Source: Trichomonas vaginalis G3
Taxonomy: Eukaryota; Parabasalia; Trichomonadida; Trichomonadidae
Direction: 5' to 3'
DNA length: 64,000 bases
NCBI RefSeq assembly: GCF_026262505.1
Contig: NC_067206.1
Location: forward strand, 22,025,896-22,089,895
Shown: positions 52,825-62,412 of the stretch, piece by piece
Numbering within the stretch: the first letter of the stretch is position 1
Layout: every line of letters begins with the position of its first letter
Position numbers and translations under genes: made by a program
The notes under the pieces: generated by a model
What the model was told of the DNA's origin: nothing
The model's input: only the letters and a program-made list of their open reading frames with translations
Databases searched by the model: none

Positions 52825-53067
52825 TTATTTCTTCAATATTGGATCAATTCTATTAACATTTTGATATGATTGTTTTTGTTCAATTTTTGGTATTAAATTT
52901 CTTGCCATCTGACTTTGCGAATAACCAGACATTGGTTTAGGTGGTCCAAGTCCACATAAATCATTTGAATTGTATGTTTTTACAATTGGTTTTGAAAATA
53001 AATTTTTAATTGTAGTACCTACTTTTTTCACTCCCTCCCAAATTTTTTTGAAGATTCCTGCTGCCAT
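52825..53067 (-). CDS. MAAG small protein 4 (80 aa)
   Basis: MAAGIFKKIWEGVKKVGTTI matches MAAG 1 over the amphipathic helix. The rest is polar with SNDLCGLGPPKPMSGYSQSQ. The MAAG Met is preferred to an upstream one in the AT-rich leader. It is divergent from the capsid gene, sharing a 54-base spacer. Confidence 0.5.
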   Translation of the reverse strand: MAAGIFKKIWEGVKKVGTTIKNLFSKPIVKTYNSNDLCGLGPPKPMSGYSQSQMARNLIPKIEQKQSYQNVNRIDPILKK

Positions 53068-53121
53068 AACTTTTATATTTAATTTAAATAAAAAGTTAAT
53101 TTTTTTAATCATTATAAAAAT

Positions 53122-54837
53122 ATGTCAGGCGCTTATTTGAGAAATGATGGATATCATCCAGTTGATGGAAATGTTTTCGAATCTTTCAAGAAAATGAATG
53201 AGATTTTCTCTGCAAATGATGGTCGTCGTTATTATCGTGAGTTAGAAAATACTTGCTATGATAGTGATGCTCCATATGATCATGAAAAACAAACACATAT
53301 GAGATTATCAAAATCTGAACATGATATTAACTGTTTAGGTGAAGCTTATTTCAAACGTCATGTGTCAATAGAAATACAGTATAGTAACGGTAATTCTAAA
53401 GATGAAGTGACGTTTACTAATCAAGAATTACCCGTATTCGATGACGCAGAACACGGTGGTAAAGCACAAGAATACGCGGCTACAAAAGTCATGAATATAA
53501 ACAGAATATTTATTGGATTTAAGTCAAGTAATCAAATATTTAGACAATTAGAAGTTGAAACAGATAGAGGTGATACAGGATACTTACAAATGGAAATGGT
53601 TAAAGAAGGTTTTGCATATGCTACATATAAACCAAAGTCAGAAAGAAAGACAAAGAAGTTTGTACATTCATTGTATAATAATGTTCAGAAAATGGATAAT
53701 TCAGTATGCGGATGTTATTTTAACCCGAATGATGGAAAATGGGATCCAGAGAAAAAAACTCGTACAATTGAATTTGATATGATTATACCATTAAATGATT
53801 TATTAGCATTCCAAGCATTTGATGATTATCCAAAGAGTTTTGGTGATATTATATTGAAATATTATAACACACCTCATTCATTGGTTTATTGTCAAGTTGA
53901 TCCTGCAAGAGTTAGTGATATTCTTAATGTTTGTTATGAAGAATTACATGATAACGATTATGGATTAGCAATGTCAACCAAATTTGACTATACACGTGAA
54001 TTTGAACAAATTGGACAACCAACAAATCGAATTACTTCAATCACGAAAAAAAACGCGACTGAGTTAACAGTCAAAACACAATCTGTTAACATTCAAGTTG
54101 TAGGTATGAGAATTACAGAAGATAAATTTATCGTTCCGGGATATGGTGTTATTGAATCAACAGCGAGAGCAATTCCGACATTATTCAATCGTCGAGATCC
54201 ATTTATGATTCCAGCACAGCAAATTGATGTAAGAACATTGAACCAGGGATGTGTTACAAATTCCGGAATTGTTTCCGATTTCACATATGCTTTACATAAT
54301 GTCACAGATATTGTTGCTGTATTCCCAATGCGACAAGCTCAGAGAACAGTATTTAGGAATCCTATGGTTAGAAACTTACAAATCACAATCGATGGAAGAA
54401 ACTTCCCAGACAATGCAATGAGCACTGTTGGAGATATATTCTTCACAAGAATGTTGCAAGCAAGTGATTTAGATGGAGTTAATGAATGTACTGAAGAATA
54501 TGAAGATAGTTTAACTAGAGATAGATGTAATGACAAGAAAAAGATTAAACCATGGAAAGATCAAACGTCGTTTATTTGCACAATACCTGTTATGAGAGAT
54601 GGTGGAAGTGTCTTCTTTGACGGTTTAGAAACAAAGAATAACCAAGTTAGCATCAGATTACAAGCAAACCCAATTCATTCTAATGCTGAAGCGGATGTTT
54701 ATTGCACAAAGAATCCTGATCCACCTCAGATATGGTTTACTAGAACTACTTACTGGACTTGGAGTCCTGAAGATGGTTTGAAATACCATGCTACAGGAAC
54801 CCCAGCTAAATACGCTTCACCAGCAGATAATGCTTAA
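53122..54837 (+). CDS. Polinton major capsid protein, element C (571 aa)
   Basis: Large beta-rich protein. RTIEFDMIIPLNDLLAFQAF and FGDIILKYYNTPHSLVYCQV in the middle correspond to the LRVPLSSFLIFRFL and ISIELTPS region of the element B protein. The second half has TVFRNPMVRNLQITIDGRNF (compare YHINIDGKYYP). This supports a double-jelly-roll capsid. Intact from ATG to stop. The leader TTAATTTTTTTAATCATTAT is of the element C type. Confidence 0.7.
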   Translation: MSGAYLRNDGYHPVDGNVFESFKKMNEIFSANDGRRYYRELENTCYDSDAPYDHEKQTHMRLSKSEHDINCLGEAYFKRHVSIEIQYSNGNSKDEVTFTNQELPVFDDAEHGGKAQEYAATKVMNINRIFIGFKSSNQIFRQLEVETDRGDTGYLQMEMVKEGFAYATYKPKSERKTKKFVHSLYNNVQKMDNSVCGCYFNPNDGKWDPEKKTRTIEFDMIIPLNDLLAFQAFDDYPKSFGDIILKYYNTPHSLVYCQVDPARVSDILNVCYEELHDNDYGLAMSTKFDYTREFEQIGQPTNRITSITKKNATELTVKTQSVNIQVVGMRITEDKFIVPGYGVIESTARAIPTLFNRRDPFMIPAQQIDVRTLNQGCVTNSGIVSDFTYALHNVTDIVAVFPMRQAQRTVFRNPMVRNLQITIDGRNFPDNAMSTVGDIFFTRMLQASDLDGVNECTEEYEDSLTRDRCNDKKKIKPWKDQTSFICTIPVMRDGGSVFFDGLETKNNQVSIRLQANPIHSNAEADVYCTKNPDPPQIWFTRTTYWTWSPEDGLKYHATGTPAKYASPADNA

Positions 54838-55201
54838 AAATTAGAAAGATAATCATAAAATTATTTATTTTTTTTATTTTTGTAAATTAATTTGTGAGTT
54901 TTGGTCAAAAAATTAATGAATTTCATGAATGTTGCTTTGGTTTCTTCATAAGGGGGTATGCATTTTGCTTTAGAAAATTCATGATACATTGCTGAGAAAC
55001 GGGCTGAAAACGTCGATTTTTGTGAAGAAACGGACTAAAAATTAATGTGCACGTTTTTGTTTTTAAAGGATTACAAATTTGTGCACAAAACCCGCATACT
55101 ATACTACTTTTCAATTGTATGCCGTAATTTGTGTAGAAAAATCATGCTTAAACGACTGGATAACTATAAAATTTAATCAAGAAGTGTCACTTTTTCAAAA
55201 G
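54838..55201. other. Junction between element C and host gene
   Basis: AT-rich, noncoding. There is a 3' trailer after the capsid gene, then a more mixed segment (GAAACGGGCTGAAAACGTCG, GTGCACGTTTTTG) and, at 55184-55195, the Inr-like GTGTCACTTTTT seven bases before the next ATG. No terminal repeat was recognised. Confidence 0.4.
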
Positions 55202-56233
55202 ATGTACGAAGATGAATTTATTGAAAATGTACCTGAATCATTAAGAAAATACTATATTATAGAGAATCTTGTGTTTGATACGACTATTGATAATGTTGAT
55301 GAAACAATTGATAAAATATATCAATTCCCGAACGTTTCAACATTTTATCTTATCAATTTAATAATTTATGCTGCAGAGCAAAGAAGATTTAACTTCAAGG
55401 CACTAGCTATGCTATTTTCAAAAGTTAGAAAAGGAAGAATTACTTTCCCTTATACTGATTTTATACAATATGCAGAAAAGTGCGGATATGTTAGACCCAC
55501 ACAAATTAGATCATTAGAATATATTACTAGAACGGCCGAAGAACTCGAAATACCATTTCCAAAAGGTACAATTGCCTATGAAATTGCAACAAATAACTAT
55601 CAAAACGTCGTGACTCTTTCTGCCAATACAAATCTCCTTAAAGAACAATTTACATACGAAAAAGACCTAGTTTCATGCTTAGATATTGCAGCTGCATGTG
55701 GCAATTTAGAAATCTTTAATTACTTACAAATTAACGGATTGGAGATAACTCAATCGACAATACAATGTGCCATATCCGGAGGAAACAACGATATCATTGA
55801 AACAATCGCTCAACAAGGTCATAATTTCGAACATTGCATTTTATACGCAATTCATCATCATAGACATAAAATATTCGACTGGCTACTTGATGAATACGGA
55901 TGCATTGGACAAACACTTACAGATTGCATTGCTTCATTCAATACTTACGCATTTATTCGCTGTCTCGAAGCAGGACTCGATATTAATGAGACAGACCATA
56001 CATTCTTCCAAGAACCTCCATTTTTGATGGCAGTTAAAGTCGGAATTCCTGAATTAGTTTTGTATATCACAGAACACGGTGGTCAGAAGATAGATAACTC
56101 AAGATTACTGTTTTCTTATGCTACTACAGAGGAAGTAAGACAATGTTTATTAAGTCTTGGTTACGAAGAGCCTCAAGATGGAATTAGACCAAGCAGAAGA
56201 TGCATTTCTATGAGACATAGATCATGGGTATGA
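55202..56233 (+). CDS. Ankyrin/DUF3447-type host protein (343 aa)
   Basis: Start MYEDEFIENVPESLRKYYII with an Inr-like GTGTCACTTTTT directly upstream. The N-terminal helical domain (about 1-150) is followed by ankyrin-like repeats (LDIAAACGNLEIFNYLQING, then CAISGGNNDIIETIAQQGHN, and so on to LYITEHGG). This matches the trichomonad DUF3447/ankyrin families. It is not a close relative of the paralogue pair at 13.7 and 17.3 kb. Intact. Probable protein-protein interaction role. Confidence 0.7.
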   Translation: MYEDEFIENVPESLRKYYIIENLVFDTTIDNVDETIDKIYQFPNVSTFYLINLIIYAAEQRRFNFKALAMLFSKVRKGRITFPYTDFIQYAEKCGYVRPTQIRSLEYITRTAEELEIPFPKGTIAYEIATNNYQNVVTLSANTNLLKEQFTYEKDLVSCLDIAAACGNLEIFNYLQINGLEITQSTIQCAISGGNNDIIETIAQQGHNFEHCILYAIHHHRHKIFDWLLDEYGCIGQTLTDCIASFNTYAFIRCLEAGLDINETDHTFFQEPPFLMAVKVGIPELVLYITEHGGQKIDNSRLLFSYATTEEVRQCLLSLGYEEPQDGIRPSRRCISMRHRSWV

Positions 56234-56497
56234 ATAAAAATTGTTTTTTATGATTGTTTTTACTCTGAAAATTCTAATATTCTTTTTTAAAGTTCCAATT
56301 TTATATATTCCGAATCTTCTTTTTGATTTCTTTGGGTGAAATTGTATGCATTGTATACTATGTTACATATTTGTATGACATTCTATAAATAATTTCTTAT
56401 GAAAATCACCTGATAACAAGATAGAAGTGATAAAAATAAAGAATTAATTTGAATAGATTCTCAAAAATAATTTTTCCCAGTTCATGATGTGTATGAA

Positions 56498-57547
56498 ATG
56501 CATAATATTATAAAGCTTTTTCATTTAAAAATTTTGCGGTTATTTGTCAGTGTGGATGAATTTGGGAAAAAGTCATCTTCCGCAGAAGATGACGACCCAT
56601 GGAACAAATATTTCAATTCACAATTTTCAAGTTCAAAAACGAAATCATGCGTAAACTGCAATGTTGAAGCTGGAAATAGCCAATATTACTTGGAAGAATG
56701 CAATTTCTTTGATGACAAAGATCGAGTTATTGATTTCAACCCTGTTTCCAATTCACTGTTCCTACATAATCTGTGTTCTTTTAGTAATTGCACTTCATCC
56801 GGAGACGGGAGTTGCATTTGCTTCATTGGAAGCGATAGTTCAATTGTTCAACGAAAATTTTGTTGTACAAAATGCCAAAGCCAGACAAAGGGGCACTTTT
56901 CTAATACAGAAATGAAAACAGATAACATAAACTTTTTTATTGAAAGTTCTCTTTACGATGTAGGAAAAGAAGGCGTTGGTCAGGATGCCTTAAGAGCAAT
57001 AAGTGGTAATATCATAGTTTCATCAACAAATTTCTCATCAAATAAAGCTAATTACCTACCTGTTGGAAAATTTGAATGTAAAACACGTAAATACACAACA
57101 ACAATTAACTATACAACCGTTGTTAATAATTTGGCAACAGAAGATCAAACGATAAGTATTTGGTATAACGCTTTGATTGATTCATGTAATATTATAAATA
57201 ATACTACTACTCAATCAGTTAATGGAATTATTTACCATCAAGAAAATTCTCTTACTGTAAAAAGTTGTTCTTTTATTAACAACACTGCTGCTCAAGGTTC
57301 ATATTTGATATACCACGGTATTGATCAATTAACAGTTGATAGTTGTTACATTGACAATTCGACTTCATCAACATTTCTTAGAAATGTAGAACCTACTAAT
57401 CCAAGAGAACTATTTACTAACAAATTGATTCATTTTTCAACTGATAATTGCCAAGTAGAAATTGCAATTATCAATAAAAGTATTTCTAAAGTTAATAAAC
57501 TTTCACTTTTTTTACAAACTTTAGTAAACATTTCTAACTCTTCATAA
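56498..57547 (+). CDS. Beta-helix surface-type protein (349 aa)
   Basis: Asn/Ser/Cys-rich with recurring strand-turn units (SLTVKSCSFINNTAAQGSYL, QLTVDSCYIDNSTSSTFLRN) as in right-handed beta-helix/Pmp-like surface proteins expanded in trichomonads. Similar to 61273-62412. No clear signal peptide at the chosen start (MHNIIKLFHLKILRLFV is only weakly hydrophobic) and no membrane anchor at the end, so it may be truncated. The role is probably extracellular. Confidence 0.5.
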   Translation: MHNIIKLFHLKILRLFVSVDEFGKKSSSAEDDDPWNKYFNSQFSSSKTKSCVNCNVEAGNSQYYLEECNFFDDKDRVIDFNPVSNSLFLHNLCSFSNCTSSGDGSCICFIGSDSSIVQRKFCCTKCQSQTKGHFSNTEMKTDNINFFIESSLYDVGKEGVGQDALRAISGNIIVSSTNFSSNKANYLPVGKFECKTRKYTTTINYTTVVNNLATEDQTISIWYNALIDSCNIINNTTTQSVNGIIYHQENSLTVKSCSFINNTAAQGSYLIYHGIDQLTVDSCYIDNSTSSTFLRNVEPTNPRELFTNKLIHFSTDNCQVEIAIINKSISKVNKLSLFLQTLVNISNSS

Positions 57548-57834
57548 TTTTCTGCATCTATAATAATTCTGTTTTTGATGATGAGTTGTCTTAAATTTCT
57601 GATACAATTCATTACAAAATATGAAGAAAATATAGAAATGAATGCTAAATTTTCGATATTTTATTATTTGCATATGAATTTGTTTCAATTGACGCATACT
57701 GTAATGAGTCATTTTTTAAATCATTACAATATGATGTAATATTTTTTCTTGTAATATGTAATTTAGTAATAAAAATGTAACTAAATAATAAGAAACACAC
57801 CATTATTTATTAATTAATCAAAAATACATAGAAA

Positions 57835-59238
57835 TTAGCATAATTGGTCGAAATCTAATATTGCAACAGCGCCAGAATTGAGAATTATACAAAGAAGTCT
57901 TCCGGTTGGTCCCCATGCAAGTCCATTAACAGGTTCCGATGATATGTAAGCAGTTATAACTTTAGATGCTGCAATATCGAAAATTGCGACGAAACCATCA
58001 GAAGAAGCAGTTGCAAAGAACCTTTCCTTTGGATCAATAGCAATAGAATGTGGTGGTTTCTTATGAATATCGAACGACGTGTGCATGTTTCCCTCTGGAG
58101 TGATGATTTTCAAGAAACCATCTGTAGTTCCAACGATGTAGTTACCTTTTGTGTCGAATGCGAGTGAACAGGCTGGTTTTTGGATAGAATCTTTACGTGA
58201 TTCTGACTGTTCGATCTTGAAATAAGTGACAGATTGGTCGTTGTCGGCTGCAGCAATGAACTGGCGTTTGGAATCGATGCAAAGTGAAACAATAGGTGCA
58301 GGAGTACTAAATAATGCTGTAGGATCGCTGCCATCGACGTTAATAAGGTAAACTGTATTTCCGCATGAAGCAATGACCTTTGTATCGTCAGTATGGTTGA
58401 CATCTGTAAGTTCGCCACCTTCCAGTTTAAATTTTGAAAGGATAGCGTTATCCTTTGATATCAAAATTGTTCCATCCAACGATCCAGAAACGAGAACTTC
58501 GCCAATGAAGTCGAGAGATACTATTGGTGTATTATGCTCGATGATTTGGCATGATAATGTATCGCCTTTGTAGAGAGAAAGATAGCCAGAAAATGAACCA
58601 ACGGCAAGTGTTGTTTCTGACCACTTAAGAGCTGTAATGTCGGATGCTTCGTTCTCGGATTCGGCTGGATTTAAGTAAATTGTTTTCTCTTCGACGTTGC
58701 AATCAGGAGATTTGAGATTATCAAAACTCCAAACGACAACTGAGCCATCGCATGAGCCTGCTGCAAGGTACTTGCCATCAAGACTCCATGCGGCTGTACT
58801 AATAGGAGCAAAATGGCTATGTAAAACAAGGGATGAATGGTATGAAAGAATATTTGGCTGGATTTCTGCTTGATCTGTATGAAATACTTTCATTCGTCGC
58901 GTAGACTGACAAACTTCATCGGCAATTTCTACTGATTGCCGGAAATTTGCTCGTAAATAGTTGATTTGTTCTCCAAATTGACTGTCGTTTTCTTGCTCTG
59001 CAATCTCGTGGGCTGCTGAGTCTATTTGAGCGAACATAATTCCTTTCTGGATCAAATAAATCAAGGATCCGGCCGGAATTTGTTTTTCAGCCACTGGATG
59101 CTGAGGAATTTTCGATTCCGAACCAAAAGCGAATGCAGAATGGTCGTAGCCTAGTTCTTGAAAGTACCTTTGGATCAATATATTGATCTCAGAGCTGGAA
59201 ATTGTCATTAAAATTTTCTGTTCAGTTGATTTCCCCAT
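57835..59238 (-). CDS. TBL1/SIF2-like LisH-WD40 corepressor protein (467 aa)
   Basis: The N-terminal LisH motif SSSEINILIQRYFQELGYDH followed by SAFAFGSES and IPAGSLIYLIQKGIMFAQID strongly resembles TBL1X/TBL1XR1 and yeast Sif2. From about residue 135 come WD40 repeats (ISTAAWSLDGKYLAAGSCDG, then SVVVWSF; later PHSIAIDPKERFFATASSDG, FVAIFDI). In the family it is a subunit of histone-deacetylase (NCoR/SMRT, Set3) complexes in the nucleus. The start may be Met1 or the Met before TISSSE. Single-copy-type host gene, intact. Confidence 0.8.
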   Translation of the reverse strand: MGKSTEQKILMTISSSEINILIQRYFQELGYDHSAFAFGSESKIPQHPVAEKQIPAGSLIYLIQKGIMFAQIDSAAHEIAEQENDSQFGEQINYLRANFRQSVEIADEVCQSTRRMKVFHTDQAEIQPNILSYHSSLVLHSHFAPISTAAWSLDGKYLAAGSCDGSVVVWSFDNLKSPDCNVEEKTIYLNPAESENEASDITALKWSETTLAVGSFSGYLSLYKGDTLSCQIIEHNTPIVSLDFIGEVLVSGSLDGTILISKDNAILSKFKLEGGELTDVNHTDDTKVIASCGNTVYLINVDGSDPTALFSTPAPIVSLCIDSKRQFIAAADNDQSVTYFKIEQSESRKDSIQKPACSLAFDTKGNYIVGTTDGFLKIITPEGNMHTSFDIHKKPPHSIAIDPKERFFATASSDGFVAIFDIAASKVITAYISSEPVNGLAWGPTGRLLCIILNSGAVAILDFDQLC

Positions 59239-59244
59239 TAATTA

Positions 59245-60570
59245 TTGGATAAAGACCCTAAATTAATTTTGTACAAAGAAAGCGAAGATAGTTTTATATA
59301 TAAAAGAGAGGTAGCAATAAAGAAATCTGATGCAGAAGACGCAGAAATATTAACTAATAGTATTATTTCGCTTAATGAAGAACTAGATCAAGAAATTCCA
59401 AATTTAAACAAGATTAAAAGCATTTTAGATGAAATTAAGAAACTTTTATTTACAAATGATATACAGTCTGCAGATGTTAACGACTTAATACAAAAAATTC
59501 TCTATTATTTTAGAGATATCAAATTTGATCCAATTGAAACAGAATATCTATGTCTTATAATCAACTTATCCGGACAAAAATCATCGATTTTTGATGTGTT
59601 CAATTCTGAAAATGTTTTAGATCTGATTATCCACTTTTTAGAGACATCAAACAACTATTTGATCATTAAAGTGATTGATAACTTAGTTCTGCAATGCGAT
59701 AAATCATGCAAAGAATACTTAGTTTCACATATAAATTTTCATGATTTAAATTCCAAGTTTGAAACAAATGATATCAGTTATGCAACAGCTGTAGGCATTA
59801 TGTATAGACATATAGTTAATGATAATATGATTACAGTTGATCCTTCTTTTATTTTAGATTCTCTTCCATTTTTCCTATCAAAACTGGAAACATCCAAAAT
59901 AGGACTGAGATTAATTTTATCAATATTAAGTAGGAAATCTATAGGAAACATTTTGGCTTCTAATTTTGATTTTTCAATCGTGGAAGAATATATCAATTCA
60001 TCTCTTCATGAACATCAAGCAATTGCATTGCAATGTTTATTCCTGTTGTATAAGGATTATAAATTTCCATATTTGGTTTGTTTTGACGCTGTTATTAATG
60101 AAATTTTGAATGGAGCCAGCCAAATAAGCAAAATTAGTGCATTAAATATTCTCAATGAAATATTATGTATTAACAACTTTGACATACCTATTTTAGAGTT
60201 ATTTGACGCGATTACTCAAAGATATTTACTTAATGAAAATTTACAATTGAACTTCAAAGAAATCTTAGCATCTGTTCTGGCACAAATGACATCATTGATG
60301 AATACAACGCAATTGCTGAGCTATTTAGACAGAACCGAGCCTCTTTTAAAATTATTTTCGGATATTCTTGATTTGGGTAATAACAATGCAATAACTGAAT
60401 ATATTCTAAAGTCAATAATCAATATATTCCAGGCTTATCGCTCAAATGACCCAAATTCATTAAATGAACTTCAAAATTTGATTGATATCGATGATATTAT
60501 TGAAACAGCAGAGGAAAAGTTCCCAGAACTAGTTGATATGTTATGTAGTATAATGTCAACTGAAAACTAA
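59245..60570 (+). CDS. Armadillo/importin-alpha-like repeat protein (about 441 aa), no ATG seen
   Basis: All-helical repeats (for example NVLDLIIHFLETSNNYLIIK, then QAIALQCLFLLYKDYKFPYL, then ISKISALNILNEILCINNFD) suggest an ARM fold, and the Lys-rich start has weak similarity to an importin-beta-binding stretch. The frame opens with TTG directly after an in-frame stop, where an ATG would be expected (xTGGATAAAGAC). The next in-frame Met is deep in the protein. It may have a mutated start, a tiny upstream exon or a sequence error. Its start is 6 bases from the TBL1-like gene. Confidence 0.5.
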   Translation: MDKDPKLILYKESEDSFIYKREVAIKKSDAEDAEILTNSIISLNEELDQEIPNLNKIKSILDEIKKLLFTNDIQSADVNDLIQKILYYFRDIKFDPIETEYLCLIINLSGQKSSIFDVFNSENVLDLIIHFLETSNNYLIIKVIDNLVLQCDKSCKEYLVSHINFHDLNSKFETNDISYATAVGIMYRHIVNDNMITVDPSFILDSLPFFLSKLETSKIGLRLILSILSRKSIGNILASNFDFSIVEEYINSSLHEHQAIALQCLFLLYKDYKFPYLVCFDAVINEILNGASQISKISALNILNEILCINNFDIPILELFDAITQRYLLNENLQLNFKEILASVLAQMTSLMNTTQLLSYLDRTEPLLKLFSDILDLGNNNAITEYILKSIINIFQAYRSNDPNSLNELQNLIDIDDIIETAEEKFPELVDMLCSIMSTEN

Positions 60571-61272
60571 TTATATATTCTCTATATTTATTTGTTTATA
60601 TAAATTTTTCTTTTTATATTGCATTTTTTGAATTTCGCACGATTAGTAATAGTGCAGTGATATATGTTGTGATGTTTATGTATTATTATGAAATAAAAAC
60701 TTCATCTTCATGTTACCATGTTAAATTAACTGTAAATGAATATAATTTATCAAAATATAAATTACACAGCTGTGATATAATAAATATTATATCATGTAAA
60801 CCTTGGCCTGTTAGTTTTAAGAGTTGAATTTGAAAATGATTTACTCAAATTTTACTTCTATCTTTTTGCCCATCCTATAATTAGCAACCTTATAAGAATC
60901 TTATCACGGTACCACTATTTAAGGAAATATTACGTCAATTTCGGTTTTGATTTGGAAAATCCTGATGAACAGCCCGCAATTCATTAAGATTATTTCCAAT
61001 AGAATTAACTGAGCCCAATCTTAGTACATTTTTGTCTATCCACGAAAACCTGAAAATAAGAAAAATAAGGTTGCATAAAAAAAGAAAAAAAGTAGATTTT
61101 GGACATATATCAGAAACAAGATTGATAAGCCATGAAAGGTTTTTTATACTGTGAAACTTTTGAATCATTCTGACAGAGCTCTGAAAAAAATGAAAAATCC
61201 CTAAGGTTTCTTTTCATGAAAATATTAAGACTAGATGTAAAGGATAAGATTTACGATTAGAATTTTCTGAAT
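60571..61272. other. Intergenic, AT-rich
   Basis: A short minus-strand frame at about 60935-61168 has no convincing protein character. I see no repeats or RNA genes; a few A-rich and T-rich runs are consistent with 3' ends and promoters. Confidence 0.4.
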
Positions 61273-62412
61273 ATGCCAAAATCTTTAAATTTTCGATTTG
61301 GCTCAATGCTTTTTGCTTTTTTTAGCAGTGTTTCACATATATTTTCGTGTCAAAACCGGGTAACCCTATGTAGTAATGTCTTTCTTATTAGCAATAAGCA
61401 GTTTCTGCGCCATTCATGGGATGATTTTTATAAAGGAGAGGAAAGGATAAGGATAACTCAGGATGAATTTAGCAATTATGAATTTATTTCGAATGCAAAC
61501 TACTATCTGAAGAATTTAATAATTCAAGACCTCACAGCCAATGCCATACTATTTGTAAGTCAGACAGATATTAAATTCTTGACCGAGGAGTGTACGTTCT
61601 CGAATATAACTACAAAAGTTGCAACAAAAGAAAACACTGGAAATTGGGATGATTCACAAGCTGGTGCCTTTTTCTTTGAAGCCAAAAGCAGTGAATGTGC
61701 AATAAACAGATGTTCCGCAGATAAGTGCTATAATAAAATTACATCATCTTATTACTATCTTGATGGTGGAAATTTTGCTTCAATTCGTTTTGCTCCTAAT
61801 AAAATCCTTATGACAACAATTCAATTATGTGCACCTTCAAAATATGGAGTTAATGCTTTTCGATCACGTAATACATCAGGAAATTACACTGGATTGAACA
61901 TAAGTAGTTGTAATACTTATGATACCCCAATGTTTACTAAATTTCCAGGCGATGATGATTCAATAAAATATTCAATATTTGATGGAAATACCGCGAATTC
62001 TGTATCTTTTGGAATTGCAGTGGTATATTCAGGAAAGTTAACTATAGATAGTTGTTGCTTTTCCGATAATAGTGTTTCATACCTGATCTATTCATCCCAC
62101 AGTGTAAATGTCATTTTGAAAAACTCGATTTTCATAGATAATCAAATACGTTATCTTGCTTATGCAGATTCTGGAAATGGTGGCAGTGGAAATACTTATT
62201 CTAAGATATACATTCAAAACTGCTACTTTGATGATACAAAAACTTCTGTTTCTTCAGTATCTGGAGCTTATATTTCAAAAGATAATGCGAATAATAGTTC
62301 ATTGAAAAATGAAATCATGAAAGAAATTGGTAGTTACTTGCACACCCCGCCTATAACTCATGGTCAATTCATATATCAATTAAAATTAAGAAGAGCTCGT
62401 GCTAAGTTCTAA
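61273..62412 (+). CDS. Beta-helix surface-type protein with signal-like N-terminus (379 aa)
   Basis: MPKSLNFRFGSMLFAFFSSV followed by SHIFSCQ looks like a secretion signal. The body is Asn/Ser/Cys-rich with beta-helix units (KLTIDSCCFSDNSVSYLIYS, NVILKNSIFIDNQIRYLAYA, KIYIQNCYFDD), like the protein at 56498-57547 and Pmp-like trichomonad surface proteins. The basic end (LKLRRARAKF) and absence of a membrane anchor suggest a secreted or 3'-truncated member. Confidence 0.55.
   Translation: MPKSLNFRFGSMLFAFFSSVSHIFSCQNRVTLCSNVFLISNKQFLRHSWDDFYKGEERIRITQDEFSNYEFISNANYYLKNLIIQDLTANAILFVSQTDIKFLTEECTFSNITTKVATKENTGNWDDSQAGAFFFEAKSSECAINRCSADKCYNKITSSYYYLDGGNFASIRFAPNKILMTTIQLCAPSKYGVNAFRSRNTSGNYTGLNISSCNTYDTPMFTKFPGDDDSIKYSIFDGNTANSVSFGIAVVYSGKLTIDSCCFSDNSVSYLIYSSHSVNVILKNSIFIDNQIRYLAYADSGNGGSGNTYSKIYIQNCYFDDTKTSVSSVSGAYISKDNANNSSLKNEIMKEIGSYLHTPPITHGQFIYQLKLRRARAKF

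Larger units (their letters stand above)
44612..54840. mobile_element. Polinton/Maverick element C, approximate limits
   Basis: It carries an intact-looking PolB, an RVE integrase, a double-jelly-roll capsid protein, a long coiled-coil gene and four MAAG small proteins. The leader motif TTAATTTTTTTAATC precedes several genes. It is more AT-rich than B and clearly a different family. No terminal repeats, packaging ATPase or vertex protein were found, so it may be incomplete. At least two genes look broken. The limits given are simply the gene-bearing span. Confidence 0.7.

Noticed and set aside
60935-61168. Minus-strand frame of 77 codons
   Set aside because: Low-quality composition, no start context and no similarity that I can see.
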